This document shows positions 26,228 to 35,310 of a stretch of 64,000 nt of DNA, one piece after another. The DNA comes from Geothermobacter hydrogeniphilus (GTDB lineage Bacteria; Desulfobacterota; Desulfuromonadia; Desulfuromonadales; Geothermobacteraceae), in assembly GCF_002898515.1 (NCBI RefSeq), contig NZ_PPFX01000009.1, positions 16,149 through 80,148 on the forward strand, in the 5' to 3' direction. Position numbers and translations under genes: made by a program. Below the pieces are notes generated by a model that saw nothing but the letters and a program-made list of their open reading frames with translations, ran no database searches and had not been told where the DNA came from. The number at the start of each line of letters is the position of its first letter. Position 1 is the stretch's first letter.

Positions 26228-27631
26228 TTACATCACCGCGGAAATTTCCCGGCCGCTTGCCGTTATGTAGGTCACCCTTGACGGTCCGCCGAAAGACGCG
26301 GACACCCGCACCCGGGCCACCAGTTCCCCGTCGATTTCAAGCGGTCCTCCGAGGGACGCGGTCAGGACATATTCGACCGAAGCGGTCAAAACACAGGGAT
26401 AGGCCAGGGAAATGGACAGATCGACTGTCGCCGATGAAGAGGTGTTGCTACCGGCCAAAGGAGCGTCGGCAGAGGTCGCCCCCCCCACGGCGGGGTTGGC
26501 GGTTACCGTCACCGTGGCACCGGCAGGAACATTGACGGCACTGACAACAACCGGAACCGGGTTGGTCGAACCGTAGGGCAACACCACATCCGGAGCATTA
26601 TAATCCCCCTTGGGCACATCGGGAGCGTTGACGCCGGCGATGGAAACGATCTTCAGCGTTGGCATGTCGGGCGGCAGCACGGAAAGGGCGTAGCCGACAC
26701 TCATCGGCGGATTGGTTCCCGCTGTCCGGTTGGTGGTGACATATTCGAGCCGGATGCGGCCGGCCGAACCGTTGCCGCCCTTATAGTTGTTTGACTGATA
26801 TAAAAAACCGCCAGCACCTCCCGCGGCACTGATGGTGCCGTTGCCGTTCAGGGCATTGGTCACCAGACGGATGGCGCCGCCGGCACCGCCTCCGCCGCCA
26901 CCGCCGTTATCGTCGTTGTTGGCGCCATCAGCACCCCGCCCCCCTTTGGCGAGGATGGCGCCATTCACCGTGATACTGGTGCTGGAAGCGATCAGGATCG
27001 CGCCGCCGCCACCACCGCCGGCGCCACCGACACGACCCCATCGAGCCCCGCCGCCGCCACCGCCACCGGACCCTCCGATGAGGGGGATAATTCGCTCGTT
27101 GCCGTAGCCGACACTTCCCGAACCACCGGGAGCATTAGAAAAATACGTATAGCCATCCCCTCCACTCCCAGCGTAAGCACCACCTTCTCCACTTCCAGCA
27201 GCATAATTATTTAGCCCCTTGCCACCGACCCCGCCACCAGGGCCCTCCCCGCGCTTGCCATCGGCCGCAGGGGCCCCGCCGACCCCGCCGTCGAAGCCGC
27301 CGGGACCACCCTCGCCGGGAATCATGTTGTTGCCGGCCTTGCCGGACACGCTGATGGTGCCATCGATCACGACATCGCCGGACGCCAGGATGGTGACCGG
27401 GGTATTCTGTTCATTTTTCAAGAAAGTCAGTGTCGCCCCGGACTGAACTTCAACGGAAGTGAAGTTAAACACACCGTCGGCCGGCAACTGGAGCGGCGCA
27501 TCCCCCAGCTTGAAAACAAGCGCACCGTCGGCCCCCGTGCTGCCACTGCTGAAGGCTCCTAGAGCCGTCATGGGGACTGCCGTCAAACAGAGCGCACCCA
27601 GAGCCAAAACCCAATTTTTCACGCAAATCAT
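26228..27631 (-). CDS. Glycine-rich secreted protein
   Basis: It has 467 residues from the ATG at 27631, which follows AGGAGGT at good spacing and begins a signal peptide (VLALGALCLTAVPMTALGA). An in-frame ATG at 27754 is less likely because its extension would include a GC-rich hairpin and no signal sequence. Residues about 65-300 are extremely Gly-rich (GGSGGGGGGGARWG, GGAGGGGGGAIL), interspersed with short beta strands (VVIDGTISVSG, SITVNGAILAKGG), suggesting a stacked or beta-helical fold. The last 150 residues are a Gly-poor beta-sandwich. It is the first gene of the operon leading to the giant protein and the Rhs gene. I do not recognise a named family; a surface or matrix role is inferred. 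Confidence 0.75.
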   Translation of the reverse strand: MICVKNWVLALGALCLTAVPMTALGAFSSGSTGADGALVFKLGDAPLQLPADGVFNFTSVEVQSGATLTFLKNEQNTPVTILASGDVVIDGTISVSGKAGNNMIPGEGGPGGFDGGVGGAPAADGKRGEGPGGGVGGKGLNNYAAGSGEGGAYAGSGGDGYTYFSNAPGGSGSVGYGNERIIPLIGGSGGGGGGGARWGRVGGAGGGGGGAILIASSTSITVNGAILAKGGRGADGANNDDNGGGGGGGAGGAIRLVTNALNGNGTISAAGGAGGFLYQSNNYKGGNGSAGRIRLEYVTTNRTAGTNPPMSVGYALSVLPPDMPTLKIVSIAGVNAPDVPKGDYNAPDVVLPYGSTNPVPVVVSAVNVPAGATVTVTANPAVGGATSADAPLAGSNTSSSATVDLSISLAYPCVLTASVEYVLTASLGGPLEIDGELVARVRVSASFGGPSRVTYITASGREISAVM

Positions 27632-27678
27632 CTTCGACCTCCTGAAAAAGCAAAACCCGCTTGAATCGAAACCAAAAC

Positions 27679-27717
27679 GGCCTGCCCTCAATACCAGTAA
27701 AGGCATGAGGGCAGGCC
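27679..27717 (-). terminator. 12-bp perfect hairpin upstream of the glycine-rich gene (terminator or attenuator)
   Basis: GGCCTGCCCTCA at 27679-27690 pairs perfectly with TGAGGGCAGGCC at 27706-27717, with a 15-base loop. On the minus strand it is followed by GTTTTGGTTT, so it can end transcripts arriving from mtaB. It lies only 48 bases before the ATG of the next operon, leaving little room for a separate promoter. Confidence 0.6.
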
Positions 27718-27918
27718 TGTTTGTTGACAGAATATGCTTCAAAATCCCCTCCATGGAATATTGACATTCAAGACACTTGATAAAGTCTATCTCATGGGCA
27801 AACCATAATCGTCAAGTTAGTTTTCTCCAATGTTCTATTCAAGATGATGAAATTACACATGTTAACTGGAAAATTCTGGGTTCTTCTGACGGATTCGACA
27901 GCAATCATACACGGATGG

Positions 27919-29223
27919 CTACAACAGCGATCCGCGCAGTCCGGCCGGGTTCCAGCCCTCCACCTTGACCCAGGCTCGCCTGCCCTGCAATTTGCTGCCG
28001 CCGCGAAACTGCACGGTCAGGTAGTTGCGGGCCAGGCCACGCCCCCAGCCGCCGCGGTTGCCACCCTCGACCACGACCTCCAGGACGCGGCCGATAAACT
28101 GCTCGGCAAAACTGCGGTTTTTGCGTTCGCCGAGGCTGCGCAGAATGGCGCAGCGCTGCCTGGCGACATCTCTCGGAACCTGGTCGGGCATGGATGCCGC
28201 GGGAGTTCCGGGACGACGGCTGTAAGGAAAAACGTGCAGATGCGAGATCGGCAGGTTCTCGATCAGGCGTCGGGTGTTCTCGAACTCACTCTCGCTCTCG
28301 CCGGGGAAACCGGCGATGACATCAAGGCCGATAGCGGCTTCCGGCAACTTACGGTGAATCCGCTCGATCAGCTGGTGAAAAAAGGCGGTATCGTAGTGGC
28401 GGTTCATCCGCCCGAGAACTTCGTTATCCCCGGCCTGCAGCGGGATGTGCAGATGCGGGCAGATCTTGTCCGAATCGGACATCAGGGAGATCAGACCGTC
28501 GGGAATTTCAGTCGGCTCCAGCGAACCGAGACGCAGGCGCGGCAATTCGATCTCATCCTCAATCCGGCGTACCAGTTCCAGCAGGTTCGTTTCCGGTTCA
28601 AGGTCTTTGCCATAGGCCCCCATGTGGATACCGGTCAGCACCACCTCGGGGAAACCCCGGTCGGCAAGGCCGGCGACCTGACGCAGCACTTCTTCAACCG
28701 GAAGGGATCTGCTGCTGCCGCGGGCATAAGGGATGATGCAGTAGGAACAGAAAGCGTCACAACCGCTCTGGATCTGGACAAAAGCACGACTGCGCTCGGT
28801 AAAACTGGAAAGGGAGAGCGGCAGTTGTCCCCGACCGTGGCCGTGGTTGTCGACAGCAACGAGCTGGGCCTCACGCTCTTCGGCGAGATAGCGCAACAGG
28901 TCCTTTTTCTCGTCATTACCGATCACCATCGCCACGCCGGGGATGGAACTGATGACGGCCGGATCAACCTGCGCGTAGCAACCGGTGACGATCACCCGGC
29001 AATCAAAGTTGAGCCTCCGGGCACGACGGATCAGGTTGCGCGACTGGGAGTCGGTGGCGGCGGTTACCGTACAGGTATTGACCACCACCAGATCGGCCCC
29101 CTCCTCGAAGGGGATCACCTGGTAGCCGGCCTCGCGCAGCCGCTCCTCCATGGCCGCCGACTCGAACTGGTTGGTCTTGCAGCCGAGAGTGGCAATGGCA
29201 ACGGTCCGCTTCACTTGATCCAT
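27919..29223 (-). CDS. mtaB: tRNA t6A37 methylthiotransferase MtaB
   Basis: The enzyme adds a methylthio group to C2 of N6-threonylcarbamoyladenosine at position 37 of ANN-decoding tRNAs, using two 4Fe-4S clusters and SAM. The protein has 434 residues, the usual size. The N-terminal UPF0004 domain has Cys15, Cys51 and Cys82 for the auxiliary cluster. The radical SAM motif is C155-DAF-C159-SY-C162. A TRAM-like segment closes the C-terminus ([13 protein letters not shown]). The start overlaps the end of mnmA by 13 bases, so the two tRNA-modification genes are cotranscribed. The [10 protein letters not shown] start is typical of MtaB rather than MiaB or RimO. Confidence 0.92.
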   Translation of the reverse strand: MDQVKRTVAIATLGCKTNQFESAAMEERLREAGYQVIPFEEGADLVVVNTCTVTAATDSQSRNLIRRARRLNFDCRVIVTGCYAQVDPAVISSIPGVAMVIGNDEKKDLLRYLAEEREAQLVAVDNHGHGRGQLPLSLSSFTERSRAFVQIQSGCDAFCSYCIIPYARGSSRSLPVEEVLRQVAGLADRGFPEVVLTGIHMGAYGKDLEPETNLLELVRRIEDEIELPRLRLGSLEPTEIPDGLISLMSDSDKICPHLHIPLQAGDNEVLGRMNRHYDTAFFHQLIERIHRKLPEAAIGLDVIAGFPGESESEFENTRRLIENLPISHLHVFPYSRRPGTPAASMPDQVPRDVARQRCAILRSLGERKNRSFAEQFIGRVLEVVVEGGNRGGWGRGLARNYLTVQFRGGSKLQGRRAWVKVEGWNPAGLRGSLL

Positions 29224-30305
29224 CCTCCGCCGAGAACCTCGTCCCCTGAGTAGAAAACCGCCGCTTGCCCTGGTGTGACACCCGCCTGCGGGATGTCAAA
29301 CTGGACCTCCGCTGAACCGTCGTCAAGGGGGGTGATGGTGGCCGGCACTTCCTGATGACGGTAGCGGATGCGACAAGACGCCCGCAGGGCCCGGCGCGGT
29401 TCCGGAATCAGCCAGTTGACGTCTCCGACCTCAAGCCGGGCGACAGCCAGGTGCTGTTTTTCCCCGACGATCACTTGCTGTCTGGCGGCATCGATAGCGA
29501 TCACGTACAGGGGCTCGGGCCAGCTCAGACCGAGCCCGCGGCGCTGACCGATGGTGTAGCGGTAGGTTCCCCGGTGGCGGCCGAGAACCCGGCCGCTGAC
29601 ATGAACGATCTCACCATTCAATTGCCCGCTGCCCCGTTCCTCTTCCAGAAAACGCACGTAGTCACCATCCGGAACGAAACAGATATCCTGGCTCTCGGCC
29701 TTCTCCGCAACCCGCAAACCAAGGCGTGCCGCGTGGCCGCGCACCTCCTCCTTGGTCATGCCGCCGAGGGGGAAGCGCACCATGGCCATCTGTTCCTGGG
29801 TCAGGGTATAGAGGAAATAGGTCTGGTCCTTGCCGGCGTCAACCCCCTTGCGCAACCGGTAACGGTCCTGCCCGGACTCGATGCGGGCGTAGTGACCGGT
29901 GACCAGTGCGTCGGCCTGCAGCTCCCGGGCCTTGTGCAGCAGTCGTTCGAACTTCAGGATCTGGTTGCAGAGGACACAGGGATTGGGCGTTCGACCGGCG
30001 AAGTAATCATCACAGAAGCGATCGATGACCGCCTGCTGAAACGCCTGTTCGAAGTTGATGACGTAGAAGGGAATCCCGATCTGTTCCGCCACCCGCCGGG
30101 CGTCGTAGACATCATCCAGAGAACAGCAGGTACCGAAACTCTTGCCGGCGGGAGCGGTGAACCTGGAATAATCCCAGATCTGCATGGTCATGCCGATCAC
30201 CTCGTGCCCCTGCTCCTTGAGCAGGGCCGCGGCGACCGAGGAATCAACTCCGCCGCTCATGGCAACGACAATGCGTTCTCTTTTATCCATCAACATCCTC
30301 TGCAA
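29211..30305 (-). CDS. mnmA: tRNA-specific 2-thiouridylase MnmA
   Basis: It thiolates U34 of tRNA-Lys, -Glu and -Gln with ATP and a persulfide supplied by a cysteine desulfurase. The protein has 364 residues. The PP-loop SGGVDSS is at about 17-23. The catalytic Cys pair is in NPCVLCNQ near residue 110 and in [10 protein letters not shown] near residue 208. The C-terminal beta-barrel is complete. The first Met may be residue 1 or Met6 (30290); the sequence before Met6 adds little. The neighbouring iscS gene upstream is a plausible sulfur donor. This is a firm assignment. Confidence 0.93.
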   Translation of the reverse strand: MQRMLMDKRERIVVAMSGGVDSSVAAALLKEQGHEVIGMTMQIWDYSRFTAPAGKSFGTCCSLDDVYDARRVAEQIGIPFYVINFEQAFQQAVIDRFCDDYFAGRTPNPCVLCNQILKFERLLHKARELQADALVTGHYARIESGQDRYRLRKGVDAGKDQTYFLYTLTQEQMAMVRFPLGGMTKEEVRGHAARLGLRVAEKAESQDICFVPDGDYVRFLEEERGSGQLNGEIVHVSGRVLGRHRGTYRYTIGQRRGLGLSWPEPLYVIAIDAARQQVIVGEKQHLAVARLEVGDVNWLIPEPRRALRASCRIRYRHQEVPATITPLDDGSAEVQFDIPQAGVTPGQAAVFYSGDEVLGGGWIK

Positions 30306-30407
30306 CGCTGGACGAATACCTGAAGCGGCATTTTACCGGACACTTCAGAATAGCACAGCACAAAAAACCAGAGGGCCAACCGCAGCCGGTCCGCCCTCAC
30401 ACCCATC

Positions 30408-30435
30408 TCAAGCCTCAAGCCTCAAGCCTCAAGTT
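30408..30435. repeat. Heptamer CTCAAGC repeated four times (last copy shortened)
   Basis: CTCAAGC occurs three times in a row plus a final CTCAAG between iscS and mnmA; the last copy covers the iscS stop codon (30429-30431). There is no gene in 30306-30428 and nothing else recognisable. Confidence 0.8.
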
Positions 30436-31595
30436 TTATACACCGGGCTCATCTCCCGCAGGCGCTGCACCGTTGCCGGCAACACCTCAAGCACATGGTC
30501 AATATCCTCCTCCGCGGTCTCCGCGCCGAGAGAGAAACGTACGCTGGAACGGGCGAGCGAGGGATCCAGCCCCATCGCCCTGAGGACATGTGAAGCATCC
30601 AGTGACCCTGAAGAGCAGGCACTGCCGCTGGAGGCGGCAATGCCGTGCAGATCGAGATTGAGCAGCAGCGATTCCCCCTCAATACCGGCAAAACTGATAT
30701 TGAGAGTATTGGCCAGGCGCAGGTCCCGGTCCGGGTGACCATTGAGATGCACCTGGGGGATGGTGGCGAGAATCCCGTCCTCAAGGCGGTCCCGCAATCG
30801 TCTCACCTGTTGTCGGTAGGTCGCGAGCCCGGCAGCGGCCAGTTCACAGGCCTTCCCCAGGGCGACGATAGAGGCGACATTATGGGTCCCGGCGCGCCGG
30901 TTGCGTTCCTGGTGACCACCATGCAGCAGCGGCGAAAGACGGGTCCCGTTCTTGATATAAACAGCGCCGACGCCCTTGGGGGCACCGATCTTATGCCCGG
31001 ACAGGACCAGCAGATCAATACCGGCGGCCCTGACATCGATCGGCAGTTTACCGGCTGCCTGCACGGCATCGCTGTGCAGACAGACCTTGTGCCGCGCGGC
31101 AATGGCCCCGATTTCGGCAAGGGGGAAAAGATTGCCGGTTTCGTTGTTGCCCCACATCACCGAAATCAGGATGGTCTGATCGGTGATGGCGGACTCAAGC
31201 TGCTCAAGGTCAAGGGCTCCCCGCCTGTCGACCGGCAGAAAGGTTACCCGGCAGCCACGCTCCTGCAGATAGCGGCAGGTCTCCAGCACCGCGGGATGCT
31301 CGACCTCGGTGGTAATAATATGGTTCCCCTGACCGCGAAGCGCGTCGACCGTCCCCTTGATGGCCAGATTGTCACCCTCACTGCCGCAGGAGGTAAAGAC
31401 GATTTCAGCGGCCCGGCAGCCAAGCAGTGACGCCACCTGCTCACGCGCCTGCTCGATGGCGCCGGCCACGGCGCGCCCGGCCCAGTGAATGCTGGACGGG
31501 TTGCCGAAATGGTCGCGCAGAAAAGGAAGCATCGCCTCCAGCACCGCGGGATGAATCGGCGTGGTGGCGTTATGGTCAAGATAGATCTGTTTCAC
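30429..31595 (-). CDS. iscS: Cysteine desulfurase (NifS/IscS family)
   Basis: This PLP enzyme converts cysteine to alanine plus enzyme-bound persulfide for Fe-S clusters and thio-tRNA. The protein has 388 residues. The N-terminus IYLDHNATTP is characteristic. The PLP Lys lies in SGHKIGAPKG near residue 204. The persulfide Cys lies in SGSACSSGS near residue 325, and the C-terminus is complete (VRFSLGAETAEEDID). The short SGSAC loop region is more NifS-like than E. coli IscS-like. It sits between iscR and mnmA. No NifU/IscU scaffold gene is adjacent, so the sulfur may go mainly to mnmA here, or the scaffold is elsewhere. Confidence 0.9.
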   Translation of the reverse strand: MKQIYLDHNATTPIHPAVLEAMLPFLRDHFGNPSSIHWAGRAVAGAIEQAREQVASLLGCRAAEIVFTSCGSEGDNLAIKGTVDALRGQGNHIITTEVEHPAVLETCRYLQERGCRVTFLPVDRRGALDLEQLESAITDQTILISVMWGNNETGNLFPLAEIGAIAARHKVCLHSDAVQAAGKLPIDVRAAGIDLLVLSGHKIGAPKGVGAVYIKNGTRLSPLLHGGHQERNRRAGTHNVASIVALGKACELAAAGLATYRQQVRRLRDRLEDGILATIPQVHLNGHPDRDLRLANTLNISFAGIEGESLLLNLDLHGIAASSGSACSSGSLDASHVLRAMGLDPSLARSSVRFSLGAETAEEDIDHVLEVLPATVQRLREMSPVYKT

Positions 31596-31641
31596 CCGTA
31601 TCCTCCGGGATAGACTTGACGGGAAAGGCTTTCAGGAAAAA

Positions 31642-32064
31642 TTACCGGCGGATCTTTTCCCGGGCTTCGCGGGTGAGGTCCTCAAGAGTGATCGAGGAAA
31701 GAAAGGAACGGATGCGTTCACCCAGCCCCTGCCAGACATTGTGCGTGACACATTGTTCATCACACTGGCAGCTGCCATCGGCATCCATACAGGAAACCGG
31801 GACCAGAGTCTCTTCAACGCTGTCGATGATCTGATCAACCCGGATCTCGTCCGCCGGACGCGCCAGGCGGTAACCACCGCCGGGACCACGAACGCTGGTA
31901 ACAATTTCTCCACGACGCAACTTGACGAAGAGCTGTTCGAGGTAAGGGAGTGAAATCGCCTCGCGGGCGGAAATATCCTTGATCGATACCGGGCCCTCTT
32001 CATGATGCAGGCTGAGGCTGACCATGGCGCGCACCGCGTACTGGGCTTTGGTCGAAAGTCGCAT
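31642..32064 (-). CDS. iscR: Rrf2-family transcriptional regulator (IscR-like)
   Basis: It has 140 residues. An N-terminal winged helix (MRLSTKAQYAVRAMVSLSLH, then VRGPGGGYRLAR) is followed by the three-Cys cluster motif CMDADGSCQCDEQC near residues 92-105, which in IscR ligates a 2Fe-2S cluster. It is a DNA-binding regulator that senses Fe-S status and usually controls the operon it lies in. It lies 46 bases upstream of iscS and 15 bases after cysE, so it is likely to regulate this cysteine/sulfur operon. The exact operator was not identified. Confidence 0.88.
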   Translation of the reverse strand: MRLSTKAQYAVRAMVSLSLHHEEGPVSIKDISAREAISLPYLEQLFVKLRRGEIVTSVRGPGGGYRLARPADEIRVDQIIDSVEETLVPVSCMDADGSCQCDEQCVTHNVWQGLGERIRSFLSSITLEDLTREAREKIRR

Positions 32065-32079
32065 CCGGTTAAGACTCCA

Positions 32080-32775
32080 TCATGAATTCTGCACCTGCCC
32101 GGCGGGATCAACGACCGCCTTGAGACGCTCCTGCTCAGCCGTCAAATCCTTGATCCGCTGTTCGAGAGTCCGGATCTGATCGAACAGGCAGGAAATCGCC
32201 TTGGCCTCGGGGTCGGGCAGTTGACCATGCTCCAGATCGAGCTTCGGCTCGGTCTTCTTGCCTTCTGAAATAACGATCTTGCCGGGGATTCCGACAACCG
32301 TGGAATTTTCCGGCACCTCTTTGACGACCACGGAATTCGAACCGATTTTGCTGTCGTCACCAACCTTGAAGGGACCCAGAACCTTGGCCCCGGAGCCGAT
32401 GATCACGTTGTTGCCGAGAGTCGGGTGACGCTTCTCCTTGGCCCAGGAGGTTCCGCCAAGAGTAACCTGATGATACAGGGTGCAGTTCTCGCCGATCTCG
32501 GCGGTCTCACCGATCACCACCCCCATGCCGTGGTCGATAAAAAACCCCTTGCCGATCTGCGCACCGGGATGAATTTCAATCCCGGTGAAGAAGCGACCGA
32601 GATGCGAAATAAAACGGCCCGCCAGGTAGAACTTGCGTGTCCAGAACCAGTGGGCCAGACGATAGAAAAGAACGGCATGAAAACCGGGGTAACAAAGAAG
32701 GATCTCAAGAACGCTCCTGACTGCCGGATCCCGCTCAAAAACAACCCGAAAGTCTTCTCGCAGAGTCTGAAACAC
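32080..32775 (-). CDS. cysE: Serine O-acetyltransferase
   Basis: It makes O-acetylserine from serine and acetyl-CoA, the first step of cysteine synthesis. I chose the GTG at 32775, which follows GGGGAGG and gives the usual start [17 protein letters not shown] (231 residues). An ATG at 32853 would add 26 residues overlapping the promoter. Residues about 65-180 form the left-handed beta-helix of hexapeptide repeats ([34 protein letters not shown]), with the catalytic His in the IDHG segment. The C-terminal 40 residues are probably a coiled coil ([18 protein letters not shown]). It is the first gene of the cysE-iscR-iscS run, linking cysteine supply to desulfuration. Confidence 0.9.
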   Translation of the reverse strand: MFQTLREDFRVVFERDPAVRSVLEILLCYPGFHAVLFYRLAHWFWTRKFYLAGRFISHLGRFFTGIEIHPGAQIGKGFFIDHGMGVVIGETAEIGENCTLYHQVTLGGTSWAKEKRHPTLGNNVIIGSGAKVLGPFKVGDDSKIGSNSVVVKEVPENSTVVGIPGKIVISEGKKTEPKLDLEHGQLPDPEAKAISCLFDQIRTLEQRIKDLTAEQERLKAVVDPAGQVQNS

Positions 32776-32824
32776 GACGACCTCCCCTTCTGGCAATAAA
32801 CACGTGGCCAACCATTTGCGGAGA

Positions 32825-32853
32825 CTGATAACATACCTGAGCGAAACTGTCAA
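32825..32853 (-). promoter_or_regulatory. Sigma70-type promoter of the cysE operon
   Basis: On the minus strand TTGACA (32853-32848) is followed after 17 bases by TATCAG (32830-32825), about 50 bases before the chosen cysE start. This is the best promoter match in this part of the window. An IscR box was not found with certainty. Confidence 0.6.
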
Positions 32854-32917
32854 TTATTTAAAGGATGATGCCGGGGAAATTGGAAACAACAAACCGGGAA
32901 CGGTGAAATTCAGTCTT

Positions 32918-33071
32918 GATGCTTTCGCAAAAAAGCATCAAGACTGTTGACTAAGCAAAAAGCGCCGGCAGCAAGGCGCGCGTTTGTCGAGCAATGAGGC
33001 GTACTTACGTACGTCGAAGCAGCGAGGCAAGCGCAGCAACGCAGCTGCTGGTGAGTTTTTGCGACGCCATC
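32918..33071. repeat. MITE-like repeat, copy A
   Basis: This 154-bp element is about 87% identical (by eye) to the reverse complement of 39196-39357. Its ends, GATGCTTTCGCAAAAA and (on the other strand) GATGGCGTCGCAAAAA, form imperfect terminal inverted repeats. It begins with a hairpin (GATGCTTT, GCAAA, AAAGCATC) and includes a GTACTTACGTAC stretch. Its right end covers the first bases of the histidine kinase stop codon, so the kinase C-terminus may have been trimmed or fixed by insertion. Confidence 0.8.
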
Positions 33072-35121
33072 AGTCTTCGCAACCAGGGAGAGTGAATGAG
33101 AATCGGCTGCCGGCCCCGGGCCTGCTCTCCGCCCAGATACGGCCGCCATGCGACTCGATAATTTTTTTGCAGATCGCCAGGCCGAGACCGGTGCCACGCC
33201 GGGCATCATCCTTGCCGACCTGGGTGAATTCTTCGAACAACCGCGGCAGCACCTGGCGCGGAATACCTTTGCCGGTATCTTCGACAGAGACCCGAATCCC
33301 ATCCGGTGCCTCACCAAAACTGACGCGCACCTCGCCGCCGTCGGGCGTGAATTTGATGGCATTGCCGAGCAGATTGGTCAGCACCCGTTGAATATTATGT
33401 TCATCATAGCGGGCCCGACAGGATGGCAGATTGTTGAAGTGAAGTGTCAACCCTTCCCGGTCGGCAATCGATGCCAGGTCACTGCAGACCTGAACAACGG
33501 TTTCACGCAAGTCGCCGCTGCTCAGATCAAGGGCCATCTTTCCCGCCTGAAAACGGGACAAATCAAGCATATTGTTGATCAGATCGACCAACCGCTCGCT
33601 GCTCTCATAGGCGGCCGCCAGAAATTCCCGCTGCTGCTCAGTCAGGTTGGCGCTTCCCATCTCCATCAGCAATGAACAGTAGCCGTGTACAATGGTCACC
33701 GGGATACGCAATTCATGGGTCGCGGTATTTAAAAACTCGGCTCTTACCTGATCCATCTGCTGCAGCCTGTTGTTGGCTTTTTCAAGAATCGTTTTGGTTT
33801 CCTGCAGTTCTTTCTCAACCTTGCGTTTTTCAGTGACGTCCCGAAAGGCGACAATGACCAGGTCATCCAGCACCAACTGCTGCCGGGCGCTGACAGACAA
33901 CAGGCGCACATCCCCGTCACGCCGCCGAATGGAGACATCCATCCGGACCCGCCCATCCTTGACCCTGCCATTTTTCCAGGCCCCCAGGGCAAGCAGAAGA
34001 GTCCTTCTGTCAAGCAGGCTCTCCAGGCGGGCGCCCTGCAGTTCGTCCCGCGAATAACCAACGATTTCAAGGGCGCAACGATTGGCGAAAACCACGTCGC
34101 CACCGGTATTGACGGCAACCAGACCTTCGGAGGCATTTTCGAACAGCTGTTCATAGACCGCCTTGAGCCGCAATTCGTCTTCGAGCCCCCGTTTGGCGGT
34201 GCGCAGCAGTTCCGATTCACTGCGCAGCTGCCTGAAAAACCGGGCGTTACGCAGAGGGCCCGATGCGACATCGGCAATCAGTTGACAGAACTCGACTTCC
34301 TTGGCACTGAGTTCTCCACCTTTGCGGTCAACCCGCAGGATCATCACCCCGATCACCCGGTTGCGGCTGTGAATGGGCAATACCAGGATGGCGTTGAAAC
34401 CGCGTCCCTTGAGCAGGGGACGAACCTTTTCAAGCAACGGATCGTGGTCGACATCCCTGATCAGCAACGTCTGACCGCTCTGCATCACCTGTCCGATTTC
34501 GGGATACCTGGATAGATCGATACGCAATTCACCAAGGCTGTCATCGTCACTGGAGGCGAGAATAAAACCGGCACTGCCATCTTCCTGGATCACGGCAATG
34601 GAACAGCGCACCACGTTGGCGATATGCCTGGCAATCTTGGTGACGATCCGCTGCAGAATCTGCGCGGTTTCAAGGCTGGAGGTGATCGATTCGGATATAT
34701 CGAGCAGGGCCTGGTAGTCACGAGCCTGCTCTTCGAGGGCGTCAAGGGTGCGCTTCTTGACCAGGTTCCCCTGCAGGCGGGCCAGCAGGTCGCCGGTGTC
34801 AAAGGGCTTGGAGAGATAATCATCGGCGCCGACCTGAAAAGGATTGACGGCTCCTTGCCGATCGGTCCGCGAGGTCAGCATCAGTATCGGCGTCGTCCGG
34901 AATTGCGGCAGCGCACGCAACCGGCGACAGGCCTCGGCTCCATCGAGAACCGGCATCACCAGATCCATGATGACAGCGTCCGGCATCTCGGCCAGCGCAA
35001 CATCACAGGCCTGAATGCCGTTCTCGGCCTCAACCGTGACAAATCCGCTCTCTTCAAGCAGATCCGTCAACACACGGCGCATGAAGCGGTCGTCATCGAC
35101 CACGAGCACCTTCGTCAACAT
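33070..35121 (-). CDS. Hybrid response regulator/sensor histidine kinase (REC-GAF-PAS-HisKA-HATPase)
   Basis: It has 683 residues from the ATG at 35121, with GGGGGG 7 bases upstream; in-frame starts at 35127, 35145 and 35166 are possible. A receiver domain spans about 4-117, with the phospho-acceptor Asp53 (VIMDLVMPVLDG). A GAF domain spans about 150-305, a PAS domain about 325-440 (LFENASEGLVAVNTGGDVVFANR) and HisKA about 450-520, with the phospho-His in TATHELRIPV. The HATPase domain carries the N box (LTNLLGNAIKFTPDGG) and G boxes (DTGKGIPRQ, GTGLGLAICKK). No transmembrane helix is visible, so it is cytoplasmic. An N-terminal receiver on a kinase suggests input from another kinase. The signal and partner are unknown. 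Confidence 0.88.
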   Translation of the reverse strand: MLTKVLVVDDDRFMRRVLTDLLEESGFVTVEAENGIQACDVALAEMPDAVIMDLVMPVLDGAEACRRLRALPQFRTTPILMLTSRTDRQGAVNPFQVGADDYLSKPFDTGDLLARLQGNLVKKRTLDALEEQARDYQALLDISESITSSLETAQILQRIVTKIARHIANVVRCSIAVIQEDGSAGFILASSDDDSLGELRIDLSRYPEIGQVMQSGQTLLIRDVDHDPLLEKVRPLLKGRGFNAILVLPIHSRNRVIGVMILRVDRKGGELSAKEVEFCQLIADVASGPLRNARFFRQLRSESELLRTAKRGLEDELRLKAVYEQLFENASEGLVAVNTGGDVVFANRCALEIVGYSRDELQGARLESLLDRRTLLLALGAWKNGRVKDGRVRMDVSIRRRDGDVRLLSVSARQQLVLDDLVIVAFRDVTEKRKVEKELQETKTILEKANNRLQQMDQVRAEFLNTATHELRIPVTIVHGYCSLLMEMGSANLTEQQREFLAAAYESSERLVDLINNMLDLSRFQAGKMALDLSSGDLRETVVQVCSDLASIADREGLTLHFNNLPSCRARYDEHNIQRVLTNLLGNAIKFTPDGGEVRVSFGEAPDGIRVSVEDTGKGIPRQVLPRLFEEFTQVGKDDARRGTGLGLAICKKIIESHGGRIWAESRPGAGSRFSFTLPGCED

Positions 35122-35228
35122 TGCCATACCCCCCACTCCGTTCATTAACAATAAACACGTCAACAACGATCATTGATTATGCATTCTTCATACCAGTGCC
35201 AACCATGAAGAATGCCTTAATTCATCAA

Positions 35229-35257
35229 CAGTTAGCCTCCCTTCTTCAACCTGTCAA
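35229..35257 (-). promoter_or_regulatory. Possible sigma70 promoter of the histidine kinase gene
   Basis: On the minus strand TTGACA (35257-35252) and TAACTG (35234-35229) are separated by 17 bases. The distance to the kinase start is about 110 bases. The -10 match is weak. Confidence 0.4.
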
Positions 35258-35310
35258 AAATAACAGTGACAATCTGCGACAAATGATAATGCATTTTTTT
35301 GCTTAAGCAT

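Noticed and set aside
27632-27918. c-di-GMP riboswitch upstream of the glycine-rich gene
   Set aside because: I looked for the GEMM core and its conserved A-rich joins and did not find them; only a simple hairpin is present.
27844-29253. 469-codon plus-strand frame opposite mtaB
   Set aside because: It is the reverse of the MtaB coding region with all cluster Cys on the other strand.
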